From contig NZ_CP099760.1 of assembly GCF_040760005.1 (NCBI RefSeq), positions 5,584,501 to 5,648,500 of the forward strand: a stretch of 64,000 bases of DNA, given 5' to 3'. Of the stretch, positions 28,921 to 40,863 are shown one piece after another (position 1 is the first letter of the stretch; every line of letters begins with the position of its first letter). This DNA comes from Pseudomonas sp. stari2 (GTDB lineage Bacteria; Pseudomonadota; Gammaproteobacteria; Pseudomonadales; Pseudomonadaceae). Under the pieces are notes generated by a model. That model was not told the origin of the DNA, searched no databases, and was given only the letters and a program-made list of their open reading frames with translations. A program made the position numbers and the translations under genes.

Positions 28921-30774
28921 ATGCTCAAACGCCTTGCCTGGCTGGCGCTGTGTGTCTGCGCCCCGCTATCCGCCGCGCCCCACATCAACCCTCAACGTTT
29001 GCAGCAACTGGCCAACGATCGCTTCTGGATTTCCCTCGGCCACTACGAAACCGCCAAGCTCGGCGGCTGGCGCAGTTACGTCAGCGACAAGAAGTTCTTC
29101 CTGGCCGCCGACGGCAACGAGCACCCCGACCACGAACTGGCCGCCACCGTCCAGGCGCTGTATGCCCCGGTCAGTCTCGGTGGGCAACACGCCCAGTGCG
29201 TCTACCCGGCGCGCACCCGCTGGCTGAAAGATCAACTCAACCTGACCGACCTGCCATCGCCGGACTGCTCCGAATTCAAGAAATGGTTCAAGGACGTCTC
29301 GCCCCACAGCGCGGTGATGATTTTCCCGGCGGCCTACCTCAACAGCCCGTCGTCGATGTTCGGCCACACCCTGCTGCGCATCGACCAGGCTGACGTGCAA
29401 AGCGACAAGACTTCGCTGCTCAGTTACGCGATCAACTTCGGCGCCTACATCGAAGGCTCGGACAACAGCATCCTGTACGCCTGGAAAGGCCTGATGGGTG
29501 GCTATCCGGGACTGTTCGCGCTGGTGCCGTATCAGGAAAAACTCTCGGAATACCGCAGCCTGGAAAACCGCGACCTGTGGGAATACCGGCTCAACCTGAC
29601 GCAAGCCGAAACCGCACGCATGGTCGAGCATGTGTGGGAGCTGAAGCAGATTCAGTTCGACTACTTTTTCTTCGATGAAAACTGCTCCTATCGTCTGCTC
29701 GAACTGTTGCAGGTCGCCCGTCCGAGCCTGCGCCTGACCGAGCAATTCCCGCTGACCGCGATCCCGACCGACACCGTCAAAGCCGTGAAGGAAGCCGGAC
29801 TGGTCGAGCACATCGAATACCGCCCGTCCCGCGAGCGTGAATTGCTCAGCCGCGCCGAACCCCTGACCGGCGAAGAACAGGACTGGGTGCTGAAAGTCAG
29901 TGCCGACCAGCAACAATTGCAGGACCCGGCCTTCAAGGCCCTGCCCCGTGACCGGCAAGCGCTCATCGTCGACGCCGCGTATCGACTGGAACGTTACCGC
30001 GCCAACGGCCAGGAGCGTGATCCGCAGCGAGCGCAGCGCAGTTTCGAACTGCTGCGGGCGATCAACAAGAACCCGGCACCGGAGCTGCAAATCCCGCAGC
30101 CGGGGCTGCCCGAGGACGGGCACGAGTCCCGCACCTGGCAGGCCGGTCTCGGCACCCGAGGTGACCGCGCGTTCGGCGAGTACGGCTTGCGCATGGCCTA
30201 CCACGATCTCAACGACAACGCCGAGAGTTTCCCCCTCGGCGCGCAGATCGAAATCCTGCAAATGAAGCTGCGCCAGTACGAAGGCAATCACTGGCAGTTC
30301 CAGCAACTGGATCTGGCGACCATCCGCTCACTGACGCCGCGCAATGCGCTGTTGCAGCCACTGTCGTGGCAAGTCACCGGAGGTCTGGAGCGGGTGCCGG
30401 GCAAGCATGACGACGAAACCCTGGTCAGCCATGTCAACGGTGGCGGCGGTGGAACCTGGGCGCTGGGTGACGATGTACTGGGTTTTGCCCTCGGCACCGT
30501 GCGCGTTGAACACAACAATGATTTCGCCGAATTCGTTTCCCCCGCAGGCGGTTTCAACACCGGCGTGTTGTGGAAAAACCCGTTGGGCAATCTCAGTGTG
30601 GAGGCCAAGGGCGATTACTTCTTCAATGGCGAAGTGCGCCGCAGCCTGAGCCTGAACCAGCAGTGGGAGTTATCCCGCAATCTCGGCCTGCGCCTCAGCG
30701 CCCAGCGTGAATTCAGCCATCTGGCAACACCTGAGACCGAGGTGATGCTTGAGGTGAAGTGGTATCACTACTGA
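28921..30774 (+). CDS. DUF4105 outer-membrane-type protein
   Basis: 617 residues with a signal peptide (MLKRLAWLALCVCAPLSAAP). The DUF4105 region covers about residues 90-330, including MIFPAAYLNSPSSMFGHTLLRID and FFFDENCSYRLLELL. The last ~220 residues alternate polar and aromatic residues (IEILQMKLRQYEGNHWQFQQLDLATIRSLTP, GNLSVEAKGDYFFNGEVRRSLSLNQQWELSRNLGLRLSAQREF) and end in EVKWYHY, as beta-barrel proteins do. The His/Cys motif GHTLLR plus NCSYR suggests a papain-like fold for DUF4105; this is an inference. It follows the DUF3015 gene and may act in the envelope. Confidence 0.8.
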   Translation: MLKRLAWLALCVCAPLSAAPHINPQRLQQLANDRFWISLGHYETAKLGGWRSYVSDKKFFLAADGNEHPDHELAATVQALYAPVSLGGQHAQCVYPARTRWLKDQLNLTDLPSPDCSEFKKWFKDVSPHSAVMIFPAAYLNSPSSMFGHTLLRIDQADVQSDKTSLLSYAINFGAYIEGSDNSILYAWKGLMGGYPGLFALVPYQEKLSEYRSLENRDLWEYRLNLTQAETARMVEHVWELKQIQFDYFFFDENCSYRLLELLQVARPSLRLTEQFPLTAIPTDTVKAVKEAGLVEHIEYRPSRERELLSRAEPLTGEEQDWVLKVSADQQQLQDPAFKALPRDRQALIVDAAYRLERYRANGQERDPQRAQRSFELLRAINKNPAPELQIPQPGLPEDGHESRTWQAGLGTRGDRAFGEYGLRMAYHDLNDNAESFPLGAQIEILQMKLRQYEGNHWQFQQLDLATIRSLTPRNALLQPLSWQVTGGLERVPGKHDDETLVSHVNGGGGGTWALGDDVLGFALGTVRVEHNNDFAEFVSPAGGFNTGVLWKNPLGNLSVEAKGDYFFNGEVRRSLSLNQQWELSRNLGLRLSAQREFSHLATPETEVMLEVKWYHY

Positions 30775-30858
30775 GGTTTTGATCTTTCTTTCACGCCTCA
30801 TCGACGAATCCGCTTCTAGACTTTCCCTATCAGCCGGATAACGGCGCGGGAGAGTGTG

Positions 30859-31215
30859 ATGTGGCGGTATGCGGTTTTTGCGGGCGTGTTGCTGATGCTG
30901 GGTGGCTGTCAAAGCACCCACGAAGATCTGATTGCCAAGGGTTACCCACCGGCGTTCGCCGACGGTTTCGATGACGGTTGCATCAGCGGTCGTCAGGCGG
31001 CCGGCTCGATCAGCGGCGAGTTTCGCAAGAATGTGCCGCGCTACCTTAAGGACAAGCAATACGCCGAGGGCTGGAGCGACGGTTTCCGCCAATGTCAGGC
31101 GATGCTGGAAAACCGGGATCGCGAAGACTATCGCAACGAACATTGGGACGAGCGCGAACGGGCCTGGCAGCAACAGAAGGATCAGGGCGCCGCGCGGGCT
31201 TATCGCTCGCAGTAG
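30859..31215 (+). CDS. Small lipoprotein, unknown function
   Basis: 118 residues. The lipoprotein signal MWRYAVFAGVLLMLGGCQST has its lipobox cysteine at 17. The mature part is hydrophilic with aromatic, Asp- and Arg-rich repeats (YPPAFADGFDDGCISGRQAAG, QYAEGWSDGFRQCQAML) that look like two related DGF(D/R)xxC units and could pair two cysteines. No family recognised. A GTG one codon upstream is an alternative start; the GGGAGAG ribosome site suits both. Confidence 0.65.
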   Translation: MWRYAVFAGVLLMLGGCQSTHEDLIAKGYPPAFADGFDDGCISGRQAAGSISGEFRKNVPRYLKDKQYAEGWSDGFRQCQAMLENRDREDYRNEHWDERERAWQQQKDQGAARAYRSQ

Positions 31216-31285
31216 GTCGTTTCCAGACATCCAGTGAAACTCATTGCCTGCGAACATGGCCCAACGGTTGTCACAGGAGGTCACC

Positions 31286-33204
<1,919 letters not shown>

Positions 33205-33252
33205 TTATGAAAACAAATAGTACACACGCTATAAAACAGTCTGCATTGCAGG

Positions 33253-33286
33253 CAAAAAAAAGCGGAGCCCGAAGGCTCCGCTTTTT
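33253..33286 (-). terminator. Bidirectional terminator between ettA and gdhA
   Basis: Arms AAGCGGAGCC and GGCTCCGCTT with a CGAA loop, flanked by an A-run and a T-run, so it works both ways. It lies just after the ettA stop. Confidence 0.85.
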
Positions 33287-33304
33287 CATGCAACCAACCC
33301 GTAA

Positions 33305-34969
33305 TCAGGCCAGTTTCTTGTGGCGTACCCGATGTGGCTGGGCCGCTGCTTCGCCGAGGCGCTTTTTGCGATCGGCTTCGTACTCGGTGTAGTTGCCTTC
33401 GAAGAACACCGCTTGCGAGTCGTCTTCGTACGCCAGGATGTGAGTCGCGACGCGGTCAAGGAACCACCGATCGTGAGAGATCACAATGGCGGCGCCCGGG
33501 AAGTCCAGCAGGGCTTCTTCCAGGGAACGCAGGGTTTCAACGTCGAGGTCGTTGGACGGTTCGTCGAGCAGCAGGACGTTGCCGCCCTCCTTCAGGGTCA
33601 GCGCCAGGTGCAGACGACCGCGCTCACCACCGGACAGGTCCTTGACGAACTTCTGCTGATCGCCGCCCTTGAAGTTGAAGCGACCGACGTAGGTACGCGA
33701 CGGGATCTCGTAGTTGCCGATGCGGATCTGGTCGGAACCGTCGGAGATCTGCTGGAAAACGGTCTTGCTGCCGTCCAGGTCTTCGCGGCTCTGGTCAACG
33801 CAGGCCAGTTGCACGGTTTCGCCGATCTCGATGCTGCCGGAGTCCGGAGTTTCCTTGCCCATCAGCATGCGGAACAGGGTCGACTTACCGGCACCGTTAC
33901 CGCCGATCACGCCGACGATGGCGCCTTTCGGCATCGAGAACGACAGGTTGTCGATCAGTACACGATCGCCATAGCCCTTGGTGACGTTCTTGAATTCGAT
34001 GACCTTGTCGCCCAGGCGTGGACCGGCCGGGATGTAGATCTCGTTGGTTTCCGAACGCTTCTGGAATTCCTGCGACTGCATTTCTTCGAAGCGTTGCAGA
34101 CGAGCCTTGGATTTCGACTGACGGGCCTTGGCGCCTTTGCGCACCCACTCCAGTTCTTCCTTCATGGCTTTTTCGTGAGCCGATTGCTGCTTGGATTCCT
34201 GGGCCAGACGCTCGGACTTGGCTTCCAGCCAACCCGAGTAGTTGCCCTCGTAAGGAATGCCCGCGCCGCGGTCGAGTTCCAGAATCCAGCCGGCGACGTT
34301 GTCCAGGAAGTAACGGTCGTGCGTGATCGCGACCACAGTGCCCGGGAAGTCGTGCAGGAAGTGTTCGAGCCACGCAACGGAGTCGGCGTCCAGGTGGTTG
34401 GTCGGTTCGTCGAGCAGCAGCATGTCCGGGGCGGACAGCAGCAGACGGCACAGGGCCACACGACGCTTTTCACCACCGGACAGGTGTTCGACCTTGGCGT
34501 CCCAGGCCGGCAGACGCAGCGCATCGGCGGCGACTTCCAGTTGACGCTCCAGGTTGTGACCGTCGCTGGCCTGCAGGATCGCTTCGAGCTTGGCCTGTTC
34601 GGCGGCCAGCTTGTCGAAGTCGGCGTCCGGGTCGGCGTAGGCGGCGTAGACCTCGTCCAGACGCGCTTGCGCATCCTTGATCACGCTGACCGCTTCCTCG
34701 ACCACTTCACGCACGGTCTTGGTCGGATCAAGTTGCGGCTCTTGCGGCAGATAACCGATGTTCAGTTCCGGCATCGGGCGCGCTTCGCCTTCGAATTCGG
34801 TGTCGACGCCGGCCATGATCTTCAGCAGCGTGGACTTACCCGAACCGTTGAGGCCGAGTACGCCGATCTTGGCGCCCGGGAAGAAGGACAGAGAAATGTT
34901 TTTCAGGATTTCCCGCTTCGGCGGAACAACTTTGCCCAGCCGATGCATGGTGAAGACGTATTGAGCCAT
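33305..34969 (-). CDS. ettA: Energy-dependent translational throttle ATPase EttA (ABC-F)
   Basis: 554 residues with two ABC ATPase domains and no membrane segment. Walker A sites are GLNGSGKSTL and GGNGAGKSTL; signatures are LSGGEKRRVALCRLLL and LSGGERGRLHLALTL; Walker B sites LLLDEPTNHLD and LLLDEPSNDLD. Between them is the basic linker that reaches into the ribosome (KAMKEELEWVRKGAKARQSKSKARLQRFEEM), typical of EttA. It gates translation initiation or first elongation steps by ATP/ADP status. The ATG at 34969 gives the family start MAQYVFTMHRLGK. Confidence 0.96.
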   Translation of the reverse strand: MAQYVFTMHRLGKVVPPKREILKNISLSFFPGAKIGVLGLNGSGKSTLLKIMAGVDTEFEGEARPMPELNIGYLPQEPQLDPTKTVREVVEEAVSVIKDAQARLDEVYAAYADPDADFDKLAAEQAKLEAILQASDGHNLERQLEVAADALRLPAWDAKVEHLSGGEKRRVALCRLLLSAPDMLLLDEPTNHLDADSVAWLEHFLHDFPGTVVAITHDRYFLDNVAGWILELDRGAGIPYEGNYSGWLEAKSERLAQESKQQSAHEKAMKEELEWVRKGAKARQSKSKARLQRFEEMQSQEFQKRSETNEIYIPAGPRLGDKVIEFKNVTKGYGDRVLIDNLSFSMPKGAIVGVIGGNGAGKSTLFRMLMGKETPDSGSIEIGETVQLACVDQSREDLDGSKTVFQQISDGSDQIRIGNYEIPSRTYVGRFNFKGGDQQKFVKDLSGGERGRLHLALTLKEGGNVLLLDEPSNDLDVETLRSLEEALLDFPGAAIVISHDRWFLDRVATHILAYEDDSQAVFFEGNYTEYEADRKKRLGEAAAQPHRVRHKKLA

Positions 34970-35245
34970 GGAGAACCTTGGGTCAGTGACTGATGAATGA
35001 TTGGGACACAGGCAATGCCTGGCCAGACCGTGCGCGTCGTTCACTGGAGGATATCAATGCGTGCGCGCGGAAAGTCTAGGAGCTGGAACGCTCCCGCGTA
35101 ACCGGCAAAGCTACCTGAATGACAGAAGGCAGTCCAGCCGAGCGGGGCTGGCACTTCGCCACAACTCAAGGCATGCTAGCCGCCCTTTGGGCGTCCGGCT
35201 TATAGTGCACGTCGCGCCAGTCCAGCCAAACCGCAGGATTACAGC

Positions 35246-38200
35246 TTGTCCAATGTCACTCCGCCAGCCTCTGTGAGCAGCACCCAACCGGTGCCCGGCT
35301 CGTCCCTGCGCGGAACATTGAAAGGCGCGCTGGCGACTTTGGTGCTGTTGCTGCTGGCGTTGCTGTTCTGGCAACTGCTCGATCAGTTGCGTGAAACCCA
35401 GAAAAACCAGCGCCAGTACACCATCGATTACACCGCCGATCTCGCCTCGCAAGTCAGCCTGAACATGTCGCTGAACGCGCAGATCGCCCTCAATCTGCTA
35501 CCGATCGTCGAACAGCCGCAGTCCACCGACGAACAGCAGACGCTGCTGCGCAAGCTGCAGAAATCCCTGCCTGATCTGCAGAGCATGGCTTTGCTCAGCC
35601 CGTCGGGAAAAATCCTCAGCGACAGCGCCACCGACAGCAAGGACGCCGACTACCTCAGCGACCTGGTCCGCCGCAGTCACGCCCAGGCACATTACTTCAG
35701 CAACGCCGACGACGGCTCGGTGGTGCATCTGTTGCTGCATCAGGCCAGCGGCAGCACTCGCGGTTATTGGGCACTGCGCCTCACCCCGACTTTCTTTGCC
35801 TCGCTGACCAAACAGGGTGACAGCGGAATCCGCCCTTTGTGGCTGGTGGAAAATCGCATCAACCATCAGATCATCAGCCGCGACGAAGCCCAGCCGACCA
35901 CCAAGACCAGCACCCTGACGCCTGACGATCTGGCCAACAGCGTGCTGACCGTGCCGCTGAGCAGCAGCGACTGGCAACTGCGCGGACTGTTCGACCGGCA
36001 ACACGTGCTCGAAGAATTGCTGCCGGCGTTCATCGGCAAATGCCTGCTGGGCCTGGCGTTGTCCCTGCTGCCGTTCATTGCCTTGCTGAACATGCGCCGC
36101 CGCCAGCGCCAGGTGCATGAAGGACGACGTCGTTATCAGGATATTTTCGAAGGCACCGGTGTGGCGCTGTGTGTGCTGGATCTTTCGGGATTGAAACAGG
36201 TTTTCGAAAAGACCCAGATCCAGACCAGCGACCAGCTCAAGGCCTGGCTCGACCAGCCACAGCAACGCCAGCAATTGTTGCAGGAACTACGAGTCACCGA
36301 GGTCAATCAGGTGGCGTTGCAACTGCTCAACGTCAATTCCTGCGAGCACGCCTGGCAACTGCTGATCGACGGTCATCCGCACAGCCAGTGCGCGATCGGC
36401 AATCAAGTGCTCGATGCCGTACTCCAGCAGCAAAAGCAGCTGGAACTGGAAATCAAACTGCCGGACATCAACGGCCGCGACCAGCACCTGTGGCTGGTGT
36501 TGCGTTTGCCTCACGAACAGCACGACTACAAAGCCGTGATCCTGAGCATCAATGACATCACCAGCCGCAAGCTGATCGAACTGTCACTGCTGGAGCGCGA
36601 AGGCTTCTGGTCGGACGTGGTGCGTACCGTGCCGGATCATCTGTACGTGCAGGATGTGATCAGCCAGCGAATGATCTTCAGTAACCACCATTTGGGCCAG
36701 ACCCTCGGCTACAACCGCACCGAACTGCACCAGATGGGCGAGTACTTCTGGGAAATCCTCCTGCACCCGGAAGACGCCGACTATTACCACCGCTCGCGGC
36801 AAATGCAGCGTCATGCAGGTTACAGCCAGTTGCTGCAATGCCAGTTGCGTTTCCGTCATCGCGACGGCAAGTGGCGGCGCTTCGATATCCGCGAACAGGC
36901 GCTGGCCCGGGACAAGCACGATCAGGTCACGCGGATCATCGGCGTGGCCAAGGACATCACCGAGCAGATAGAGGCCAGCGAATCCCTGCGTGACAGCGAA
37001 CAGCGCTACCGGATGCTCGCCGAAAGCATCAGTGATGTGATCTTCTCCACCGACAGCAAGCTCTCGCTCAACTACGTCAGCCCGTCAGTGCAAGCGGTGC
37101 TGGGCTACGACGCCGAGTGGATTTTCCAGAACGGCTGGCAGTCGACCATCGCTAATCCGCAGCAATTGAGCGGCATCTATCTCCTGATGGATCGGGTCAG
37201 CAAAGCGTTGGGCAAACCCGAGCAACTGGTGATTTTGCGTAGCCAGGTACAGACCCAGTTGTTCCTGTTCGACTGCCTGCGCGCCGATGGCCGCAAGATC
37301 CCGATCGAACTGCGTCTGGTGCTGGTGTGGGACGAGCACGGTGCGTTCGAAGGCGTGCTCGGGGTCGGTCGTGACATCAGCCAGCAGCGCCGCGCCGAGA
37401 AAGACCTGCGCATGGCGGCCACGGTATTCGAGCACTCGACCTCGGCGATCCTGATCACCGACCCGGCCGGTTACATCGTTCAGGCCAACGAAGCGTTCAG
37501 TCGTGTCAGCGGTTACGCGGTGAGCGAAGTGCTCGACCAGTTGCCGAACATGCTCACCGTCGACGAACAACAGGATGCGCACCTGCGCTACGTGCTCAAG
37601 CAATTGCATCAGCACAGCACCTGGGAAGGCGAAGTCTGGCTCAAGCGGCGCAACGGCGAGCACTACCCGGCGTGGGTCGGCATCACTGCGGTGCTCGATG
37701 ACGAGGGCGATCTGGCGAGTTACGTGTGCTTCTTCAGCGACATCAGCGAGCGCAAGGCCAGCGAGCAGCGCATTCACCGTCTCGCCTACTACGACGCCCT
37801 GACCCACCTGCCGAACCGCACGCTGTTCCAGGATCGTCTGCACACCGCGCTGCAATCGGCCGACCGGCAGAAGTCGTGGGTGGTACTGATGTTCCTCGAC
37901 CTCGACCGTTTCAAACCGATCAACGACTCCCTTGGTCATGCTGCCGGCGACCGCATGCTCAAGGACATGGCCACGCGGTTGCTGGCCTGTGTCGACGATG
38001 ACGACACCGTGGCGCGGATGGGCGGCGACGAATTCACCCTGCTGCTGCAACATCGTTCCAGCCGCGAGATGGCGCTGAACCGTGCGATCCACGTGGCCGA
38101 GCAGATCCTCGCCAGCCTCGTTCGGCCGTTCGTGCTCGAAGGTCGCGAATTCTTCGTCACCGCCAGTATCGGCATCGCCCTGAGCCCGCAGGACGGCAAC

Positions 38201-39094
38201 GAACTCAGTCAGTTGATGAAGAACGCCGACACCGCGATGTACCACGCCAAGGAGCGCGGCAAGAACAACTTCCAGTTCTATCAGGCCGACATGAACGCCA
38301 GCGCGCTGGAGCGCCTGGAACTGGAAAGCGACCTGCGCCACGCCCTCGAGCAGAACGAATTCGTGCTGTATTACCAGCCGCAGTTCAGCGGCGACGGTAA
38401 ACGTCTGACCGGTGCCGAAGCCCTGCTGCGCTGGCGTCATCCGCGTCGCGGGCTGGTGCCGCCGGGGGACTTCATCCCGGTGCTTGAAGAACTCGGGCTG
38501 GTGGTGGACGTCGGCGACTGGGTGATCAGCGAAGCCTGTCGCCAGCTCAAGACCTGGCACCAGAGCCGTGTGCGCGTACCGAAAGTCTCGGTAAACATTT
38601 CCGCCCGGCAGTTCTCCGACGGCCAGCTCGGCACGCGGATCGCCACCATCCTCAAGGAAACCGGTCTGCCGCCGGCGTGCCTGGAGCTGGAGCTGACTGA
38701 AAGTATCCTGATGCGTGAAGTCAGCGAAGCGATGCAGATCCTTGCCGGCCTGAAGAACCTCGGCCTGAGCATCGCGGTCGACGACTTCGGCACCGGCTAC
38801 TCATCGCTGAACTATCTCAAGCAATTCCCGATCGACGTGCTGAAGATCGACCGCACCTTCGTCGACGGTTTGCCTTCCGGCGAACAGGATGCGCAGATCG
38901 CCCGGGCGATCATCGCCATGGCCCACAGCCTCAATCTGGCGGTGATCGCAGAAGGCGTGGAAACCCATGAACAACTGGACTTCCTGCGCGAGCATGGCTG
39001 CGACGAGGTTCAGGGTTATCTGTTCGGGCGGCCGATGCCGGCCACCCGCTTCGAGGCGCAATTCAGCAATGACGCGCTGTTCATGTTCGACTGA
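35246..39094 (+). CDS. morA: Membrane GGDEF-EAL c-di-GMP enzyme MorA
   Basis: 1282 residues. Two membrane segments (about 26-46 and 264-283) flank a periplasmic sensor region. Several PAS/PAC repeats follow (about 290-880), e.g. the [30 protein letters not shown] linker. The GGDEF motif is at 926-930 ([12 protein letters not shown]). The upstream inhibitory I-site is degenerate: DDDD occupies the usual RxxD position. The EAL domain looks intact: EALLRW at 1058-1063, [24 protein letters not shown] and EGVETHEQ. It is expected to make and break c-di-GMP, controlling flagella and biofilm. I name it MorA because the gene order with glyA matches P. aeruginosa. The start is TTG at 35246 behind an AGGAT site. 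Confidence 0.85.
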   Translation: MSNVTPPASVSSTQPVPGSSLRGTLKGALATLVLLLLALLFWQLLDQLRETQKNQRQYTIDYTADLASQVSLNMSLNAQIALNLLPIVEQPQSTDEQQTLLRKLQKSLPDLQSMALLSPSGKILSDSATDSKDADYLSDLVRRSHAQAHYFSNADDGSVVHLLLHQASGSTRGYWALRLTPTFFASLTKQGDSGIRPLWLVENRINHQIISRDEAQPTTKTSTLTPDDLANSVLTVPLSSSDWQLRGLFDRQHVLEELLPAFIGKCLLGLALSLLPFIALLNMRRRQRQVHEGRRRYQDIFEGTGVALCVLDLSGLKQVFEKTQIQTSDQLKAWLDQPQQRQQLLQELRVTEVNQVALQLLNVNSCEHAWQLLIDGHPHSQCAIGNQVLDAVLQQQKQLELEIKLPDINGRDQHLWLVLRLPHEQHDYKAVILSINDITSRKLIELSLLEREGFWSDVVRTVPDHLYVQDVISQRMIFSNHHLGQTLGYNRTELHQMGEYFWEILLHPEDADYYHRSRQMQRHAGYSQLLQCQLRFRHRDGKWRRFDIREQALARDKHDQVTRIIGVAKDITEQIEASESLRDSEQRYRMLAESISDVIFSTDSKLSLNYVSPSVQAVLGYDAEWIFQNGWQSTIANPQQLSGIYLLMDRVSKALGKPEQLVILRSQVQTQLFLFDCLRADGRKIPIELRLVLVWDEHGAFEGVLGVGRDISQQRRAEKDLRMAATVFEHSTSAILITDPAGYIVQANEAFSRVSGYAVSEVLDQLPNMLTVDEQQDAHLRYVLKQLHQHSTWEGEVWLKRRNGEHYPAWVGITAVLDDEGDLASYVCFFSDISERKASEQRIHRLAYYDALTHLPNRTLFQDRLHTALQSADRQKSWVVLMFLDLDRFKPINDSLGHAAGDRMLKDMATRLLACVDDDDTVARMGGDEFTLLLQHRSSREMALNRAIHVAEQILASLVRPFVLEGREFFVTASIGIALSPQDGNELSQLMKNADTAMYHAKERGKNNFQFYQADMNASALERLELESDLRHALEQNEFVLYYQPQFSGDGKRLTGAEALLRWRHPRRGLVPPGDFIPVLEELGLVVDVGDWVISEACRQLKTWHQSRVRVPKVSVNISARQFSDGQLGTRIATILKETGLPPACLELELTESILMREVSEAMQILAGLKNLGLSIAVDDFGTGYSSLNYLKQFPIDVLKIDRTFVDGLPSGEQDAQIARAIIAMAHSLNLAVIAEGVETHEQLDFLREHGCDEVQGYLFGRPMPATRFEAQFSNDALFMFD

Positions 39095-39102
39095 AGATCG
39101 GT

Positions 39103-39138
39103 GGGGTGGCCTCCGCAAGCAGGCTCGCTCCCACAGGG
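39103..39138. repeat. REP-like repetitive extragenic palindrome
   Basis: The sequence CCTCCGCAAGCAGGCTCGCT and following CCCACAGGG between morA and glyA is the kind of repeat known in P. fluorescens intergenic regions. Only one partner is present here, so it looks like a singlet. It may serve as a polymerase pause or nuclease barrier. Confidence 0.7.
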
Positions 39139-39333
39139 ATTGATGTCGATCACGCAATCCTGCCGCCAACCCGGCTATTGTGCGAACCGGCTGGCCAGGA
39201 AAAGGCCGGCACGGACGCCACACATCTGGTCATGAACGCCACTTGTCTGCGACATGATGTCGTTTCATATGCCATCCAAAACCCGATGGGTTAGAATGCC
39301 CCCCTTTTCTGCCCCCGATCCTTGAGGACCGCC

Positions 39334-40587
39334 ATGTTCAGCCGTGATTTGACTATTGCCAAGTACGACGCCGATCTTTTTGCCGCCATGGAGCAAGAAG
39401 CCCAGCGCCAGGAAGAACACATCGAGCTGATCGCTTCGGAGAACTACACCAGCCCAGCGGTGATGGAAGCTCAAGGCTCGGTTCTGACCAACAAGTACGC
39501 CGAAGGCTACCCGGGCAAGCGCTACTACGGTGGTTGCGAGTACGTCGACGTTGTTGAGCAACTGGCCATCGACCGCGCCAAGGAACTGTTCGGCGCCGAC
39601 TACGCCAACGTTCAGCCGCACGCTGGTTCCCAAGCCAACGCCGCTGTCTACCTGGCCCTGCTGTCGGCCGGTGACACCATCCTGGGCATGAGCCTGGCTC
39701 ACGGCGGTCACCTGACCCACGGCGCCAGCGTTTCCTCCTCCGGCAAGCTGTACAACGCCATCCAGTACGGCATCGACGCCAACGGCCTGATCGACTACGA
39801 CGAAGTCGAGCGTCTGGCGGTTGAGCACAAGCCGAAAATGATCGTGGCCGGTTTCTCTGCCTACTCGCAGATCCTCGACTTCCCGCGCTTCCGCGCCATC
39901 GCCGACAAGGTTGGCGCCTACCTGTTCGTCGACATGGCTCACGTGGCCGGTCTGGTCGCCGCTGGCGTCTACCCGAACCCGGTTCCATTCGCTGACGTCG
40001 TGACCACCACCACCCACAAGACCCTGCGCGGTCCTCGTGGTGGCCTGATCCTGGCTCGCGCCAACGCCGACATCGAGAAGAAGCTGAACTCCGCTGTTTT
40101 CCCGGGCGCCCAGGGTGGCCCGCTGGAGCACGTGATCGCCGCCAAAGCGATCTGCTTCAAGGAAGCACTGCAGCCTGAGTTCAAGGCTTACCAGCAACAA
40201 GTGGTGAAAAACGCCCAGGCCATGGCCGGCGTGTTCATCGAGCGCGGTTTCGACGTGGTTTCCGGCGGTACTGAAAACCACCTGTTCCTGCTGTCGCTGA
40301 TCAAGCAGGAAATCTCCGGTAAAGACGCCGACGCCGCTCTGGGCAAAGCGTTCATCACCGTGAACAAGAACTCCGTGCCAAACGACCCACGCTCCCCGTT
40401 CGTCACTTCCGGCCTGCGCTTCGGTACTCCGGCTGTGACCACTCGCGGCTTCAAGGAAGCAGAGTGCAAAGAGCTGGCCGGCTGGATCTGCGACATCCTG
40501 GCTGATCTGAACAACGAAGCGGTGATCGACGCCGTTCGTGAGAAAGTCAAAGCCATCTGCAAGAAACTGCCGGTATACGGCGCTTAA
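39334..40587 (+). CDS. glyA: Serine hydroxymethyltransferase
   Basis: 417 residues, full length. PLP enzyme converting serine and tetrahydrofolate to glycine and 5,10-methylene-THF. The PLP lysine is Lys229 in [15 protein letters not shown]; other motifs are [15 protein letters not shown] and [15 protein letters not shown]. The ATG at 39334 follows a TTGAGGAC ribosome site. Pseudomonads carry more than one glyA; the order morA-glyA suggests the paralog known as glyA3 in P. aeruginosa (from memory). Confidence 0.95.
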   Translation: MFSRDLTIAKYDADLFAAMEQEAQRQEEHIELIASENYTSPAVMEAQGSVLTNKYAEGYPGKRYYGGCEYVDVVEQLAIDRAKELFGADYANVQPHAGSQANAAVYLALLSAGDTILGMSLAHGGHLTHGASVSSSGKLYNAIQYGIDANGLIDYDEVERLAVEHKPKMIVAGFSAYSQILDFPRFRAIADKVGAYLFVDMAHVAGLVAAGVYPNPVPFADVVTTTTHKTLRGPRGGLILARANADIEKKLNSAVFPGAQGGPLEHVIAAKAICFKEALQPEFKAYQQQVVKNAQAMAGVFIERGFDVVSGGTENHLFLLSLIKQEISGKDADAALGKAFITVNKNSVPNDPRSPFVTSGLRFGTPAVTTRGFKEAECKELAGWICDILADLNNEAVIDAVREKVKAICKKLPVYGA

Positions 40588-40611
40588 TCGCGACGTTAAA
40601 CCCGCAGCATG

Positions 40612-40642
40612 AAAAACCGGCCAGTGATGGCCGGTTTTTTTT
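40612..40642 (+). terminator. Rho-independent terminator of glyA
   Basis: Arms AAAAACCGGCCA and TGGCCGGTTTTT with a GTGA loop and a T8 run, 24 nt after the stop. Confidence 0.9.
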
Positions 40643-40700
40643 CGTCTGCGAAAAAGTTTTCAACCCCGAATGGCTCAAGGTCGGGGCCTGGCGCATAACT

Positions 40701-40709
40701 GGTAAGACC
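40701..40709. promoter_or_regulatory. GntR/FCD operator-like site 1
   Basis: GGTAAGACC within ACTGGTAAGACCGGT. FadR/PdhR/LldR-type regulators bind TNGGTNNNACCNA. It lies 27 nt upstream of the -35 box at 40736. A second copy lies 85 bp away. Confidence 0.55.
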
Positions 40710-40735
40710 GGTCATGCCAATTCGTCATTTTTCAC

Positions 40736-40765
40736 TTGCGATCCGTAAAAAACAGCGCCTAGACT
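40736..40765 (+). promoter_or_regulatory. Promoter of the DctA-like gene
   Basis: TTGCGA (40736-40741), an 18-nt spacer and TAGACT (40760-40765). It lies between the two operator-like sites, and about 100 nt before the ATG. Confidence 0.5.
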
Positions 40766-40785
40766 GCATCCGCACTGGACATACC

Positions 40786-40794
40786 GGTAAGACC
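40786..40794. promoter_or_regulatory. GntR/FCD operator-like site 2
   Basis: GGTAAGACC within ACCGGTAAGACCACA, 21 nt downstream of the -10 box. It is an exact copy of the 9-bp core at 40701. Confidence 0.55.
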
Positions 40795-40863
40795 ACAATA
40801 ATTAAGTCCTGAATCTGATGCGCCCCGCGCACGGCAGCCAGGACACCGACCAGGATTCCTCCC

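Noticed and set aside
37085..38560. A 491-residue open frame opposite morA
   Set aside because: Shadow of the GGDEF/EAL region; no domain or supported start.
39103..39138. Start of a CRISPR array
   Set aside because: Only one repeat unit is present, with no spacers of even length and no cas genes.
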